This document shows, one piece after another, positions 1 to 12,850 of a stretch of 33,571 bases of DNA (position 1 is its first letter; the number at the start of each line of letters is the position of its first letter). Origin of the DNA: Ophiosphaerella korrae. Taxonomy: Eukaryota > Ascomycota > Dothideomycetes > Pleosporales > Phaeosphaeriaceae. The stretch is from contig JALNQF010000409.1 in NCBI GenBank assembly GCA_028456385.1, positions 1 through 33,571 of the forward strand, read 5' to 3'. A model generated the notes under the pieces. That model searched no databases. It was not told where the DNA came from and worked only from the letters and a program-made list of their open reading frames with translations. Made by a program: the position numbers and the translations under genes.

Positions 1-2589
1 GCTTAGCTAACTTACGAACTAACTAGGCTTTAAGTCTAATAAGATCCTAAAGCTAAGTTAGTAAAATCCTAACCTATGCGAGATTTATATCTATATACGT
101 TAAGAGTAGCTAAGTACTATATACTTTGTATCTCTAGAGAAGTTTAAAGTAGAAGCTACTACTTACTAAGAAAAGCTAAGGATATTTAAGATTCGACTAA
201 CTCCTCCTAAACCTTTAATAATAATAGATAGTAATACTTTAAATTGTACACTTAGGACTTATTTATAACTTTTCCTTCCTACTATCTAGAGTGCTCTTAA
301 ACAAAGTACTAGGAACGCCTTAATAGATTATAGAATACTTATATTAATCTTAACCTACTTTTTTAATAGCTTTAAACTACAATTAATAGTTATACCTAAT
401 ATAGAGACTTAAGCTAGACTATCTATAGTTAAACTATAGGCTAGGCTATTAATAGTGCTCTCTCTTTCTAAACCTAATTTAAATAAGATTTTAGTATTAC
501 CTCCTATCTATATTCCTCTTTTAACTAATACCCCTCTTAAAAATTAAGTAAAGGTATAAGTATAGCTAGTATTATCTATATGCAATGCTCCTACTAGTCC
601 TACTTAGACTAAAACTAAGTAGTAGGATTTTAATATAGAAGTTACAGATAATCGCCCTATTAGGAGGCTTGAAGACACTATTATCTTCTAGTATTTACCT
701 CCTAAAAAAACTAATAAGCTTATACAAGGAGCTCTCTATAAATTAAATTAGTTTAATATAGATATTACTATAGGAGAGCTTACTAAGGATAGTAAATTTC
801 CTTAGTTTATAGCAATTAATAAACACAACAAAATAGGCGCTATATCTTAGAATAATTTGTTAAATAAGTAGAAAAGGTCTAAGAGGCCTAATAATATTTT
901 CTATATATATAAAGATAAGCTTATTTAAGTTTAGCTAAGAAAATTAATTAAAGGAACGTTTCTTGTAAAGTAATTTATATATTTAACTTCTATTAAAATA
1001 TTATTATTCGCGCTTAAACTTAGTCTACAAATAATTAATTAGTTTTAAGAAAGAAACTAAGCTAATATACAACCCCTTATATTATAGCTTCCTTCTAGTT
1101 CTTTAGCTATATTAGTTCTAGATTAGCCTAGGTAATAGTCTTAACTTACTAGAGTAAGCGTATAGTATAGTTAAGCAAAGGTTATATAAAGTAAGTTAGT
1201 AATATAGCTTTGCTATTAAATAACTTAAGATAAAGAGAATGTATAAGAAGCTGCTTTTACAAAATAAACCTAAATGTAGTTATTCTCTTAAGTTACTATT
1301 ATCTATTATTATTTACTATAAGATATTAGCTCTAAAAAGATTAAAACACGTATATATTACTTACTATAACTAAAAAGTAAAGGTATTAAAGCGCGTTGTA
1401 TTATATTATAGTTTTTCTCCTAATTAGTATAGTGTAATAGAAACTTTCTATATAATAGGTACTCTAATAGTAACAAAAAATGTACCTACCTAGAGGGTGT
1501 AAGGCTAATAATTAAGTAATATTTACTTATTAAAAGAAAGAAATTAAGACTAACTACTCTAGATATGTAAGGTATCTTAAGGCGTAGATTAAGATGCTAA
1601 GGGGAATACTATTCTAGAATAGTATTAATTATCCTTTATTAGTACTCGCCGAGAGTTATTAGTCTTCTATGTTAGTAACTAAGTAACAAGCTAGATTTAT
1701 ACTACTAAGGGTAATAGCAACTTACTCTACTATCTTATATTATTATATAGACCTAAATATACTATTTAACGCTTCTTATACCTATAACCCTATAACTCTT
1801 AGCCTATATAGTCTACCTATAGGGCCGTTTAGACTTTTGTACTTAGGTTGATTTTAGGAGCTTGTAGCTAGATATATAGAAAGTACTAATCTAATTAATC
1901 TATTAAATTTGCTCTATAAAGAAAACTACTAATAACTTTAAATAGTTTAAGAAGAGCTAATAGATATATTGTTATTAGAATTAAGGTTATTGTTAATATT
2001 ATCTCTAATAAGTATACTGTATACTTCTATATCTTTAAAATCTATATAGTTAGAGCCTTTTACCTTATTACTTATCTAGAGGTATTATAGTCTATTATAT
2101 AGCTCTTATTCTTATAGACTTTCTTTATTATAGTATATAGTATCTTAGAGATACACTTTAACTTTATCTATAGTAGAGGTAATTAACCCCTCTATATTAA
2201 TAAAGCCCTTTTTTATTACAAGTTATAACTTAACTTCTTTTAAGCTAGGGTAGTCTTTTACAACCTATATAGCAAGATTATACTATTCTTATATTGTATA
2301 ATTGTTTATAGAGCTTAGGATTATAGATACTACTTTTGTACAATATATTATATTATTTAGGCTTAAATATACTTTAAGTTATTAGTAATAGTAGATACCT
2401 ATCTAGGTTAGGACTTATACCTAGTATAATTGTATATCTATTTCTAGGACCTATTAAGTCTAATTTAAAAGGTAAAGTTTTGTAGTAAAGTAGATAGAGA
2501 GAGAATATATCTTTAAGGAGTTATTAGAACTTTTTATAGTTTAATATCTTTACTATTTTTAAAAGTTTAAGTAGCTTGCTTAATACTAT
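1..2589. other. RIP-degraded DNA, no recognisable gene
   Basis: I see no decodable protein family, RNA gene or repeat in this stretch. It has the same CTA/TAG-rich texture as the rest of the window. Frames read with stops treated as Trp or Gln give peptides without a motif I recognise. It is probably decayed transposon sequence, but that is inference from composition only. Confidence 0.5.
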
Positions 2590-2853
2590 CTTTTCTAGCT
2601 TTAGCGTAAATATAATAAAGATGTACTAAATTATACTATATAATAGCAACGTATTAAGGACCTTATAGCGTTAGATTATATCTACTACCTTTACAAGTAT
2701 TTCTATAGATATATCTTTACTTAGTATAAAGATATTATAAGCTAACTAGTAGATAAAGTAGACTATTTTAGAATCTTTATATAGAAGCTTAATTAAGCTT
2801 AGTAGTAGGCTTCTCTTAGGTCTAAAAAGTTATTAGAAATAATAGGATAGCTC
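2590..2853 (+). pseudogene. Possible decayed Gag-like fragment (Ty1/copia style), weak
   Basis: Reading the frame that begins at 2590 and treating TAG/TAA as Trp/Gln gives about 88 residues that are hydrophilic and Tyr-, Lys- and Gln-rich. They include segments reading KYNKDVLNYT and YFYRYIF, with a Gln-rich patch between them and a second at the end. The spacing of aromatic residues and the Gln/Lys-rich helices recall the Gag region of fungal Ty1/copia elements, but there is no zinc knuckle and no identified protease, integrase or reverse transcriptase downstream. The reading could equally be chance or another element. Stops are frequent, as in every frame here. Confidence 0.2.
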
Positions 2854-5800
2854 TAATATTTTAGAGGAAGACACACGTAAGATAGAGCGCTAAATAAGAA
2901 TCTAGGCGTTTTATTGTAGATCTACTACTATAAGTAACTTAATTAACTTAAATTAATCTATTGTAGGTACTAGAAAACTCTACGTCTAGGTAATATAATA
3001 ATCTAAGATATTTAAGAGCTTTAATATAATAGGAGTGTATAGTAAATTAGATACTTACTCTATAGTATTTTATAGATAGCTCCTTCTAAGGAAGCTTAAG
3101 AAAGTTAAGAATCTTAGTCTTTACTATCTCTACGCTAAGTATTCCTATCTAGCTTATTAGATATATTCTAAGAGCTAGCTTCTAATAATTAAGATAATAT
3201 TATTATTATTACGTAGGTAGCTTAGCTTAAAGGTAACTAGTACTTATTTAATAAGCGCCTAGTACCTATAATATTATATATGCTACGCCTAGCCCTATAT
3301 ATACTTATAAGGGTAGATCTTCCCCTATAATATATCGCTCTAATTAGCTAATTAGTTATATTTAAATAAGGATCTACTCTAAAGCGAGTGCATATATAAG
3401 TATATATAGTTCCTAGGTTCTATATATATATATTTAAATTATATATATATATAGTATAATACAAATAATAGGATTAATGTTATATATAGGAGGTTACTTT
3501 TTTCGTTAATTTTATATACTAGATGCGTCGTTGTTAGCTTTATAGTAGCGTTATTCTACCTTTACTTAGAGGAGAGCTAGGTAAGATAGGAGACTTATCC
3601 CCTAGTACTACACGATTTTACCTTACGCTGTACGCTATTTACACTAATTAATAACCTATACTAATAATATAATATTTATACTACTATAATTGTAGGGTTT
3701 TAATACTATACTTTTCCTAAGATAGTATAATATTACGTTACGTCTTATTTAGTGTAATCTTACTAGATAGGCTTATAGTAGCCGTATTATTAGCGATATA
3801 TATCTTACCTAACTTTTCTTAAATCTAAAATACCTTATTAGAGCTTACTTCTAAGCTATTACAAGGAAGTCTAACTACTAGAATCTTTTTAAGAGTACTA
3901 TCTTCGAATAAGCTATTATATACTATATTCCTAGCTCTAGAATACTAGAGAGAGGTAGGCGTAAATTCTAGTAAAGAGTTAAAAGCTTTACAAAGTATAT
4001 AATAGTATACTATAGTTAAGGTAGTTATAATAACTATAAAGTAAGCCTATTTAATATATTTTAGCTACCCTTATAAGTCTCTTACTAGTAGAAATAGAAT
4101 AATAAAACTTATTTCTATAATATAAATACCTATTAAAAAGTGTTTTAGAGCTTTAGGGTAGAAATTGCCTCTATTATCTTGCTTAGTAAGAATAATAGTT
4201 AATTCTAAATATATAAACTAAAAGAGTACAAATACAAGTACCTAGATAGGAATAATAATTAGTAAAACAATTACGTAGAGGAAACCTACTTCTTTTTTAG
4301 CTAATTAGAAATAATTAAATCTTATCCTATTACTATATACTAATATAGGAAAGATTAGTATAGATAGGTATAAAGTTTCCCTATTAAATATCTTCTACAA
4401 GATCTCTTTCTAATATTTAAGTTACTATCTTATCTAATAATAGCCCTAAAAAGAGCTTCCTAACTAGGTAGTTAAGACGTAATAGAGAGTTAGTACTAAC
4501 TAATAATAACTGTAATAGTACGTATAAAAGGAAATAGTTACTTACTTTAGAGAGATTTTTTAATATTGTTATAATAAGCGACTCTCTATTAGATACTTTA
4601 TTTATAATTAAAGTAAGCCTAGTAAATAACAATATAACTAGAGTAAGCTAAATAAGAAGAAAGTAAAAGAAGTAGTTCTAGATTTTAAGGCTTATAGTAC
4701 TTTTTAATAGGATACCCTATTTCTAAACAAGGTATTTAAGAGTAACTAAAAATACCTTAACTATTATACTTAGGATAATAAGTAGTAATATTCTTTAAAG
4801 TACGCTAAGAGACTATACTAAGAGGTTGTTAATCTAATTTAACTAGCGCACAGCCTAGGTTAGATAAATAATCTAAGAGAGTAGTCTAGTAAAAGTAATT
4901 AGAATAGCACAAAGTACTACTAATAGCGCGATTAGCGTATTTAATATTACGCTACAAAGATTTTAATACTACTACAAAATATAAATATTATTTTACACAA
5001 TATTATTAGTAGAGGTTAGTAGTATCCTAGGCGTTATATATCTAGGCTTATAATAAATTACTATCTAATATACTATATAAGCTACTAATAGAGTATTAAA
5101 AGTAATAAAAGCTAATAGTAGTAGGGTAAAGTTCTTTTACCCTACTTAAAGCCCTTTAATTTTTTTACTAGTCTTCTAAATTTTTCTTTAATAAAAGTAA
5201 ATTACATCTATCTTCTTTACTTTAATCTACGCCTAGATATCTTTAAATTTCTAAGACTAAGGAGGAGGGCGTATATTAGGCCTACTAATATCTAGCTTTA
5301 CAGGCTATTTAATACTTACTTTTAGCCTATCTTGTATATATTGTGTTTTAGCAATCTCTAGTAAGTAGATAAGGTTTTCCCTTCTTTCTAGTAGCTTAGA
5401 TAGAGGACTAAAGTCCTAATTAATTAAGATAATAGATATTTTTCTAGAGAAACTATAGAATTATAACAAGAGGTTCTCTTGTATTAACTACGCTAGTAGT
5501 ATAGAGTTAACAAGAATAGTTCTACGTACTATATATAGTAAATTTTGCCGTATAGTAATATAATATATAAGTTCGCTCTAGATTACCTTATAAATATATA
5601 TAATAAATATAATACTAAGGATAAAATATGCCTAGTATCGATTATAGTAATTAAGGCTAATATTAGGCTATACTAGCGTATCTAGCCTACTTACTCTAAG
5701 CGTAGAGCTTTTCCTATAAATATAATTTACTAGTATTAGGATTAGGGTTATTATTATAGTAGATAGAAAGAATATAATAAATAAGGTTCGTATATATTAG

Positions 5801-6540
5801 TAGAAGAGATACCTATTAAGGTTTTTATAGTCGCATTCGAGTCGTAATAATTTACTAGCTAAATCCTTATATACTTTTTGTATTTTAGGCTTAATTATAC
5901 TACTTTGTCGTTAGTATAAGTAATTTAGAGTAGTAATTAGGCTTACTAGAGTCTTAGAAAACGTTTCTAAATAGTATAATATATTAGGACTTAAATAACA
6001 AAGATAAAGATTAAAAAAATAATAGAGGTAAGAAAGGAGCTTAGTAAGACGCTACTTAGTTACTAAGCTTTAGAGAAGGACTTACTAAAAGCTAAATTAG
6101 AGGTCTTAGTATTATTAGTTTACATGTTATTATATACTTACTTATAAGATACTATTAAGTAGAGCCTCTTAATATCTTTGTACTTTATCGTACTAGTATA
6201 AGTAATATAAGAAAAAAACCCTCTCTTACTAGTTGCGCTAGATTAAATAAAGTGTTACCTAGTGTAGACTAGTAAATATCTACTATTAGATTTATTAGTC
6301 TCTAGTACTATAGCTCGCTCTAGTGTATAGCCTGTAATACTATATCTTTAGTACTATCCTAGTAATAGGTTTATAAGTAGATAAATATATTATAGTCTAA
6401 AATAGTAGTATATAAAGCTTTAGTTCTAGTTAAAGTATTTAATTACTTATATAGTATAGAAGTAAAAGAAAACTAACTATATCTAGAGACTAGTAGATGC
6501 CTAGATTTTAAAAAAGAGTATACTAATAGGCGAAGATCGT
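2854..6540. other. RIP-degraded DNA, no recognisable gene
   Basis: Apart from a TA microsatellite near 3421 this stretch holds nothing that I can name. A minus-strand open frame of 71 codons at 4417-4632 is leucine-rich and without motifs, and I regard it as chance. No RNA gene or long repeat is visible. Confidence 0.45.
3421..3452. repeat. TA dinucleotide microsatellite
   Basis: A run of TA units about 32 bases long, interrupted once in the middle by a short TTAAAT segment. It lies in a locally very AT-rich stretch that also has shorter TA runs just upstream. It is a simple-sequence tract with no sign of function. Confidence 0.85.
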
Positions 6541-7790
6541 AAGGCCTTACTAAAGGCCCTTAATATTATTAAAACTATTGTATAAGAAAATATATAGATA
6601 AGTACTTATATATTATAAAGTATAACGCAACAACTTATAATACTAAACTACTCTACCTAATTAAGAGTATAGGCTGTAAGAGCTCTAACCTAAAATAATA
6701 CTAAGTTAAGATCGTAGTTGTTGTTTATAAGATTAGGGACTAATATAGAGTATATAGAATCTAAATTAAGTAAAATAGAATTTAAAATAAGTAATATAGG
6801 GCCTAAAATAAGTAATATAGGACCTAAAATAGGTGATATAGAGCCTAAAATAGGTAATATAGGGCCTAAAATAGGAAATATACTACTAGAACTATTTAGA
6901 AGCAAAGTAGATAAGTATAGATAAATAGGCGTTCCTAAAGATAGTTTTATTAATCCCTTAGTACTTAGAGCTATAGAACACTATATAATATTAGATTACT
7001 AGTTACAACCTAACCTACTATAAGCCTACGAGGGCTATATACCTATACTACAAAATTACCTAGATAATAATAATATATTAGCTAATAATAACAAGCAAGA
7101 CAAGAATCGATTTTTTACTAAATAGTTTAATAATAAATATAGAAATCTTTATTATAATCTTTATAACTAAGAGCTAAGTAAAGAGCCTAAAATTAATTTA
7201 GACTCTTTAGAAGTACGACACTATAATCTAAGCGAAGATTTTTTAGAGGATAGTACTTTTAAGCTCTACCTAGAATTTATATATTAGGAAAATCTTTGTC
7301 TCCTATACAAAGAGACTAATATAGATAAATACTAAGTAGTAGATCTCTTCTTTCTACTTATAATAGGTGTTCCTCTTTCTATAAGACTCGTCTATAGCTT
7401 ACTTTATATACTAATCTCTAGTTCTATTTGTATTACGTAAGTTCTTTTAGATAATAAAGATATAAGCCTAATAGAAGAAGATAAATTAGTGTAGGTATTT
7501 GTAGTAATTATAGAGGGTAATAAGGGGGGACTATTACTCCTTGTAGTAGGTAATACTACTAAAAAGACTATATTTATAATAGGGAAAGGCTACTCTAAAT
7601 TAATTAGGTCGTAGTTTACTAATTAGATTAAAGAGAATATTAATATAAGCTTATATCCTTTCTCTATTAAAACTATAACTAACTATTATAGCCTAGAAAT
7701 ATTACTTTATTAATAGAAAGTACCTTACTCTTAGTTTATATAGCTAAGACTTGCGTCTAACGCTTCTCTTCTATTAAGGATATCCTTTCT
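6541..7790 (+). pseudogene. Decayed coding frame with heptad repeats, product unknown
   Basis: One plus-strand frame (codons starting at 6541, 6544 and so on) reads through about 415 codons if TAA/TAG are taken as RIP-damaged Gln or Trp codons. Stop density to about 7440 is under 5%, lower than in most of the window. The first third is amphipathic and helical. Residues about 75-115 form a perfect 7-residue repeat with Ile at a/d-type spacing (consensus KIGNIGP), read here as a coiled-coil-like segment. After it come a charged, Asn-rich region (about residues 165-240) and a hydrophobic stretch. A second decayed frame follows directly on the same strand, so the two may be one damaged protein or two neighbouring ORFs of one element. 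I recognise no domain. An open frame on the opposite strand at 6690-6905 is the shadow of the repeat. Confidence 0.45.
6763..6885 (+). repeat. 21-bp tandem repeat encoding a 7-residue unit
   Basis: Five units are clear (6784, 6805, 6826, 6847 and a partial at 6868) and a degenerate one precedes them at 6763. Each is 21 bases, so the reading frame is kept. Decoded units read KISNIGP, KISNIGP, KIGDIEP, KIGNIGP. Ile residues alternate at spacings of 3 and 4, the a/d pattern of a coiled coil, although each unit carries a Pro in all but the outer copies. Differences between units are mostly A/G transitions. Confidence 0.9.
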
Positions 7791-7793
7791 CTA

Positions 7794-7880
7794 AAATTAT
7801 AGCTGCGCTTTTTAAGAGAGCTTATTAAAGATTCCTTTTTTTGTAAATTATAGCTACGCTTTTTAAAAGAGCTTATTACG
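7794..7880 (+). repeat. 51-bp in-frame tandem duplication
   Basis: A block beginning at 7794 (AAATTATAGCT) recurs at 7845. About 35 bases are matched, with differences at a G/A in GCGC versus ACGC and a G/A in AAGAGAG versus AAAAGAG. The 51-base period equals 17 codons. In the frame of the following decayed ORF both copies encode a segment reading LRFLRELIK or LRFLKELIT, so the duplication would have kept the protein in frame. Both visible mismatches are transitions. Confidence 0.8.
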
Positions 7881-9130
7881 TCTTATTAATAGGAAAATAT
7901 CCTAAAGTAGTAAGGAATCTCTAGTATAGTATTACTATAAAAGGCTAATATAAGAGGTATAGTAAAGCTATTAGGGCTTAATAGTTAAGCTATAGGGAGC
8001 TCTTTTTCTAATATAGGGACTTTTAATATAAACGTATTACACTAAGTATTAGACGTAAAGCCTACTAGTTTAAAATAAAGATAATAGCTAAGAATTATCT
8101 AGTGCGTAAATAAGATTAGTTTAACCTATATCTTAGACTTACTTAAGGTAGTTATAGCAAAACTACTAGAGAAATAGACACCTAAGCGTAATAAAAAACC
8201 TTATATTAATAAGCTCTTCTATATATACCTTTTCCTAAATAAGTAAGAGAGCTAAACCTATTTATCTATTGCCTAAAGCTATTATACTAAGTATTACTAC
8301 TACTAGATATATTAACTTATAGTTAATAAGCTTTAGAATAGTAAGCGAAATAGCTATTAATAGTAGTATAGAGTTTCTATTTATAAGTAAACTATAAGCT
8401 ATAAACAAAGACTATATAAAGAATTACTAGCAACTCTAAATACTAATATAATAAATACTATATATAGAGATCTTAGTCCTATATAAAAGAACAAGAAAGC
8501 TTTAGACGTAGTAAAAGAGGATATTATATACAAGGTAAAAAAAGAATACAAAGAAAACAAAGAGAAGGCTAAGTAAAATATTACAAGATACCTAAAGGAA
8601 AGAAAGGTGCTAAATTATATACTACAAGGTACTACAAGCCTTAATATAGGTCTACTCGTCCTTTTCCCTAGATTAGAATCTGCGTTACTATTATTATCTA
8701 TAGATAAACTTAGAATTAAGCTAGAAGTAAAGGATTAAAAGTAGTTAAACAAGCCTATTAAAATTAAAGAGTAAATATTACCTAACTATATATACATTTT
8801 CTATAACTAAGATCTAAATAGTATTAAGGAAATAATACTACTAAAAGTAATCTAGTTTAGTAAGGTTTTATAGTATAGACTAACACTTATAAAGTATATA
8901 CTACTAGTACTCCTTAATATTATCTTAAAGAATCTAATAGAAGCTCTAGACCTTAGAGATTGCAACCTAAACGAGTATAAACTTAACCTACTTAGGTTCT
9001 TCGCTTAATAAAATAAAGATAAACTACTTTATAAGTTTATTTATATTGTACTATTTCTCTATGTATTTTATTTACTTCCTTTAAACTACGCTCTTAACTC
9101 GCAAATAGTACTACTATAACTTAGCCGCCT
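7803..9130 (+). pseudogene. Decayed coding frame, Lys-rich, product unknown
   Basis: A plus-strand frame in a different register from the preceding one runs about 440 codons when stops are read as Gln/Trp. It opens with the two copies of the 17-codon duplication, passes through a Tyr/Gln/Lys-rich region (about residues 130-230), then a strongly charged Lys/Glu helix around 8521-8620 (fragment KEYKENKEKAKQ), and ends in a hydrophobic part near 8850-9100. CAA and CAG codons survive only where the preceding base is a purine. The register change from the upstream frame near 7790-7803 could be a frameshift, an intron or a boundary between two ORFs. No family is recognised; a transposon accessory ORF is the likeliest class, by context only. 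Confidence 0.4.
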
Positions 9131-11196
9131 ATAAATACTATACACGTAATAGTACCTAGGGAATAGGTTTCTCTAGGAGTAATAGAAATTAACTTATAGT
9201 ATTTTCTAGTAATATAGGAGAGTACGTAGTATAATATTAAGTAATACTATTCTCTTTGTTAAGAAAGTTATATAGGATAGTTAGTACTTACAAGAGAGTA
9301 GAATCTCTTACTTATAGCCTAGGTGCCTACTATAGAGCTAAAGTTAATATAAAAAGAACTCTAGAAGCTTATTATAGAACCTACTATAGAAGTAAAAAAA
9401 GATTAACTAGGTCTACTTAGTTATATTGTAGCTACATATCTACTAATACCTAGAAAGTAAGGTATTAAACGACTAGCGTATCTAGTATACTAGAAAATAA
9501 TTCCTATCTCCTAAGCGCATTACAGTTATCTAAAACGTATATATAATAGTTATAGAGGCGATATTATATATAAGAGAAAAAGAAAAGTATAGGTTTAATA
9601 GGAACTTATATAGGTTTACTATAACAATATTAAGGATAGAGAGAGCTTAACCTAAGTAGAAGTATACGCTAATCCTAGGGGGCTTTTACGCTACTTCTAG
9701 CAACGTATAACTAGAGCCTAATTAGTAGCTATACTAAGTCTTTATTAAAACAATAATTTATATATACTATATATTTTCGTCTTAAAAACTTGTTTATCGC
9801 TGTAGTATTCTTATAATATATTACACCTAAGCTACTTAAGAACAAGAGCTTCTATTTACTATATATACTACAAAGAAGTAATTTACGCATAAAGCTTACT
9901 ATAGTAGCTTAGGATATAATATCTAAAGGAAGCTCTATATACTAGTAAAACTTGTAAATAGCCTTACTATAGCTTTTTAGCTTATTCTATACCTTACTAT
10001 AACTAGTACTAAGAAGACTTAAGATATTTACACTGTAGAAAACTAATTTCTTGTTTTCCTAGTAATTAATATATTTAACTAAATCCTCTTAAACTAGTTA
10101 TTTTATATCTATTAGTCTGTTCCTATAAATATATAATAAACTTCCTTAAGTAATAATAATCCTAACTTTATTACGTTTAGTCTTGTATAATTATTAAGTG
10201 TCTAAGATTACTTATAAGGTAATATTAAATATTTAGATAGCCTCTCTAATATTATAAGAGGTCCTTATAAAAGTATTATAATTATAAATAGTAAAGTTAA
10301 AAGGAACTAACTCTATATAAAGTAGAAGTAAGCCCTAAGCCCTCTTATAAATTATATCTTAAAGCGCCTTACTAGAAGCTCTTCTAAAGGATAGAGACTT
10401 ATTATAAGCCTTTTTAATTATTCTTGTTATCTTCTCGATTACTTCTTTATAATAATATTACGTAGTGTTAAAGCTTAGTTTAAGACAATAACCTTTGTTA
10501 CTCTACTTAAAAGTATATTTCTAAGTATCTACTTCTTCTTTTTCTTCTTCTTCTTTTTCTTCTTTTTTATTATATAATCGCCCCTCTTGCGCTATATATT
10601 TAACTTATATTTTAAACCCTTTAATAGTAGTTTAAATATTACTAAGTTATAATAAAGCTTTAGCCTTATAGAGAGAAGAGTACAAAAAGAGATTAGGTAT
10701 AATTATAGAAACGTTCTAGGGTTTAATATAGTTAAATACTTGTTTTAGAACTAGTAAAAGATTGTACTAATATTTCTAGTAGATAGGAAGGCTTTTGTAT
10801 AAGAAGATTTAGAAATTACAGCTAGATATCTAAGCCTAGAACTGTTTATTAGTAATTAGGTTAACAAGGTTGTCTTTTAAATATATATTATTTATTTTCC
10901 TTATAACTTATGCTATTACTTAGTACTTTAATAAGGATAAAAGAACAAGAGAATATATATTATGTTATAGGATAACAATAATAGTATAGTTTAATTCTAC
11001 GGAACTAGATATACCCTAATAAGCGCTAGTAATAGTTACTCTATATTAAGGATTTATACAAAGGCTATACTATAACGTAGTTAATCTTTCTAAATTTAGA
11101 GGAGGAAAGGTTAATTTACGTTACTTAATTAAGAGATTAGATACCTTTTATTATTATAATAAGTAAATACTTTTTCTTTAGACCTAACTTATACTT
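9131..11196. other. RIP-degraded DNA, undeciphered
   Basis: Both strands give peptide-like readings when stops are ignored (for example plus strand 10720-11080, and minus strand 10560 down to 9780). Stop density does not discriminate between them and no motif is recognisable, so I do not call a gene. The only structured element is the pyrimidine tract at 10532. Confidence 0.4.
10532..10568. repeat. CTT-rich pyrimidine microsatellite
   Basis: A pure-pyrimidine tract on the plus strand made of CTT units with two T-rich interruptions. The complementary strand is a GAA/AAG tract, which would encode a run of Lys/Glu if it were coding. It is the longest strand-asymmetric tract that I noticed in the window. 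It contains no CpA or TpG, so RIP cannot erode it. Confidence 0.85.
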
Positions 11197-11390
11197 GTTA
11201 GCAAAATTAGCTTTACTCTATAGACATAAATTTTAATTGTAGCTAATCTACCTATAGAAGATAAAGCTAATTTTACTACTAACTAGTATTAAAAACTTTC
11301 TATAACTCTATAAGAATAAATTCTAGAATAGTAGATATTTATTATATTTATACGCTACTAAAAATTCTATCTACAATAGTGTTTACAATA
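11197..11390 (+). repeat. Dispersed ~195-bp repeat with palindromic arms, copy 1
   Basis: The first 87 bases form an imperfect inverted repeat: the left arm at 11197 begins GTTAGCAAAATTAGCTTTA and the right arm at 11262-11283 is its near complement (TAAAGCTAATTTTACT). A second copy lies in the opposite orientation at 26196-26390, and similarity continues for about 100 bases beyond the hairpin. The differences that I see between the copies are mostly transitions, as expected if one ancestral repeat was mutated independently by RIP. It could be a miniature inverted-repeat element or the end of a larger element; I see no target-site duplication. Confidence 0.75.
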
Positions 11391-12850
11391 TACTACTAAA
11401 ATAGTACCTAATAACTTTTAATATACTCTTCTTATATTAAACCCTATATAAGTCTTAGTACTAAGGCTATAAATATCTACTTATATCTCCTTACTACGAT
11501 CTTGTTTACTATTAGTGTAGTCTAATTTACTACGTACAATCTATTTTTACAAGGTATACTAGTAATACCCTTCTATCTTATAGTAGCCGCTCTATACTTT
11601 TTTTACTTAACGCTATTCTATATTTTCTCTAATTACTATATAGTATATCTATAGTAGTACATTAACTATACTAGAATAGTTATCTTTATATAGGCTACGT
11701 CGATCTTATTTATATTTATAGCCTTTAGTTACGCAAAAATAAGGTAGTAGAGATATATAGTTATTATTACTTTAGTAACTTCTATCTCCTTTATTTGCCT
11801 CTAGGATATTTAGTACTATTAGTTAGGAAGCTAGCGTAGTTAAGTTACTGTATATATTATAATTAGGAGCCTATCGACACTACCTACGCTAGACTACTAG
11901 TATACTTACTCTAGGAGGAATCTAGAATATAGGCTTTTACGCGCTTTCTTAAGACTTATAATTATTAATAGTATAGGCAACAGAATCTATACAATAGATT
12001 TTCTTAGCGACACGTTAGGAAAATACTTAAACTTACTAGATATTAGCTATTATATTATATATTTTATAGTTATTATTAGAGGACGTATATATTAGTATAG
12101 TTTAATAGAGGTATACTATAAGTAGGTACTCTCTAGCTTAGGGATACTAGCCTAGTAATTAGAATAGTTAGGTCTAGTTAGCTAGCTAGTAGAATTGTGT
12201 TGCAGTCGCGTTTAGGATAAAGCTAATTTTGCTAGAAACTGTATTTGCTATTATAATAGTTACTAATATTTATCGCAACCCTAGCTATCTACCTACTATT
12301 GCGCTCCTAAGCCTAATCTACAAGTTTTAATATATTTTTCTCTTCTCTTTTAATTTTAGTATTAAAAATCCTTTATACTTACTCTTTTATAGTAATATCT
12401 ACCTATCTACTATAAGTCTAAGGTATAGCTTTGTAGAAATTACCCTATCTTACTTAAGTAGTTGTATAGACCTTAAGTAGTATACGTAAACTATAGTATA
12501 CTAGATATAGCCTTCTTTTTATAGAATTAAGTGCATCTAGACTCTTATTGCGCGTTAGAGATTAATAAAGTAGTCCTAACTCTAGAGATTATTTACACCT
12601 ACGCTTTAGGCGTATTTTTTTCTTATATTGTAGTTGTTTTGCGTAGCTACGTTAAATAATAATCGTAATACTATACGTATATATTATAAGGGCTTACGCT
12701 TGTAGCTATAAATAAATAGTATTTAAGGAAGAATACGCTATAAATTTACTATATTTAGTGTAACTAGAGTTAAAGTATACTGTATATATAGTAGTAAAGT
12801 ATTAATAAGTCTATTACTTTTTTATATAGGGTTAAGTGCTATATAATCTA
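11391..12850. other. RIP-degraded DNA with one isolated repeat arm
   Basis: No gene is recognisable here. The stretch contains a single arm of the palindromic repeat at 12218-12235 without its partner nearby. Around it (about 12196-12245) a few CpA and TpG sites survive, including a GCAGTCGCG block. Confidence 0.4.
12218..12235 (-). repeat. Solitary arm of the palindromic repeat
   Basis: Eighteen bases, TAAAGCTAATTTTGCTAG, match the right arm of the two palindrome-armed repeats at 11262 and 26303 (reverse). No left arm is found within about 300 bases upstream; the nearest left arm is that of copy 1, about 1 kb away. It may be a terminal fragment of a third copy or the far end of an element whose other end is at 11197. 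Confidence 0.55.

Noticed and set aside
4417..4632. Minus-strand open frame of 71 codons
   Set aside because: It is leucine-rich with no motif, its length is within chance for this composition, and there is no partner or homologue in the window.
6690..6905. Minus-strand Ile/Leu/Pro-rich open frame
   Set aside because: It is the shadow of the 21-bp tandem repeat; the plus-strand reading has charged residues and continues in frame on both sides.
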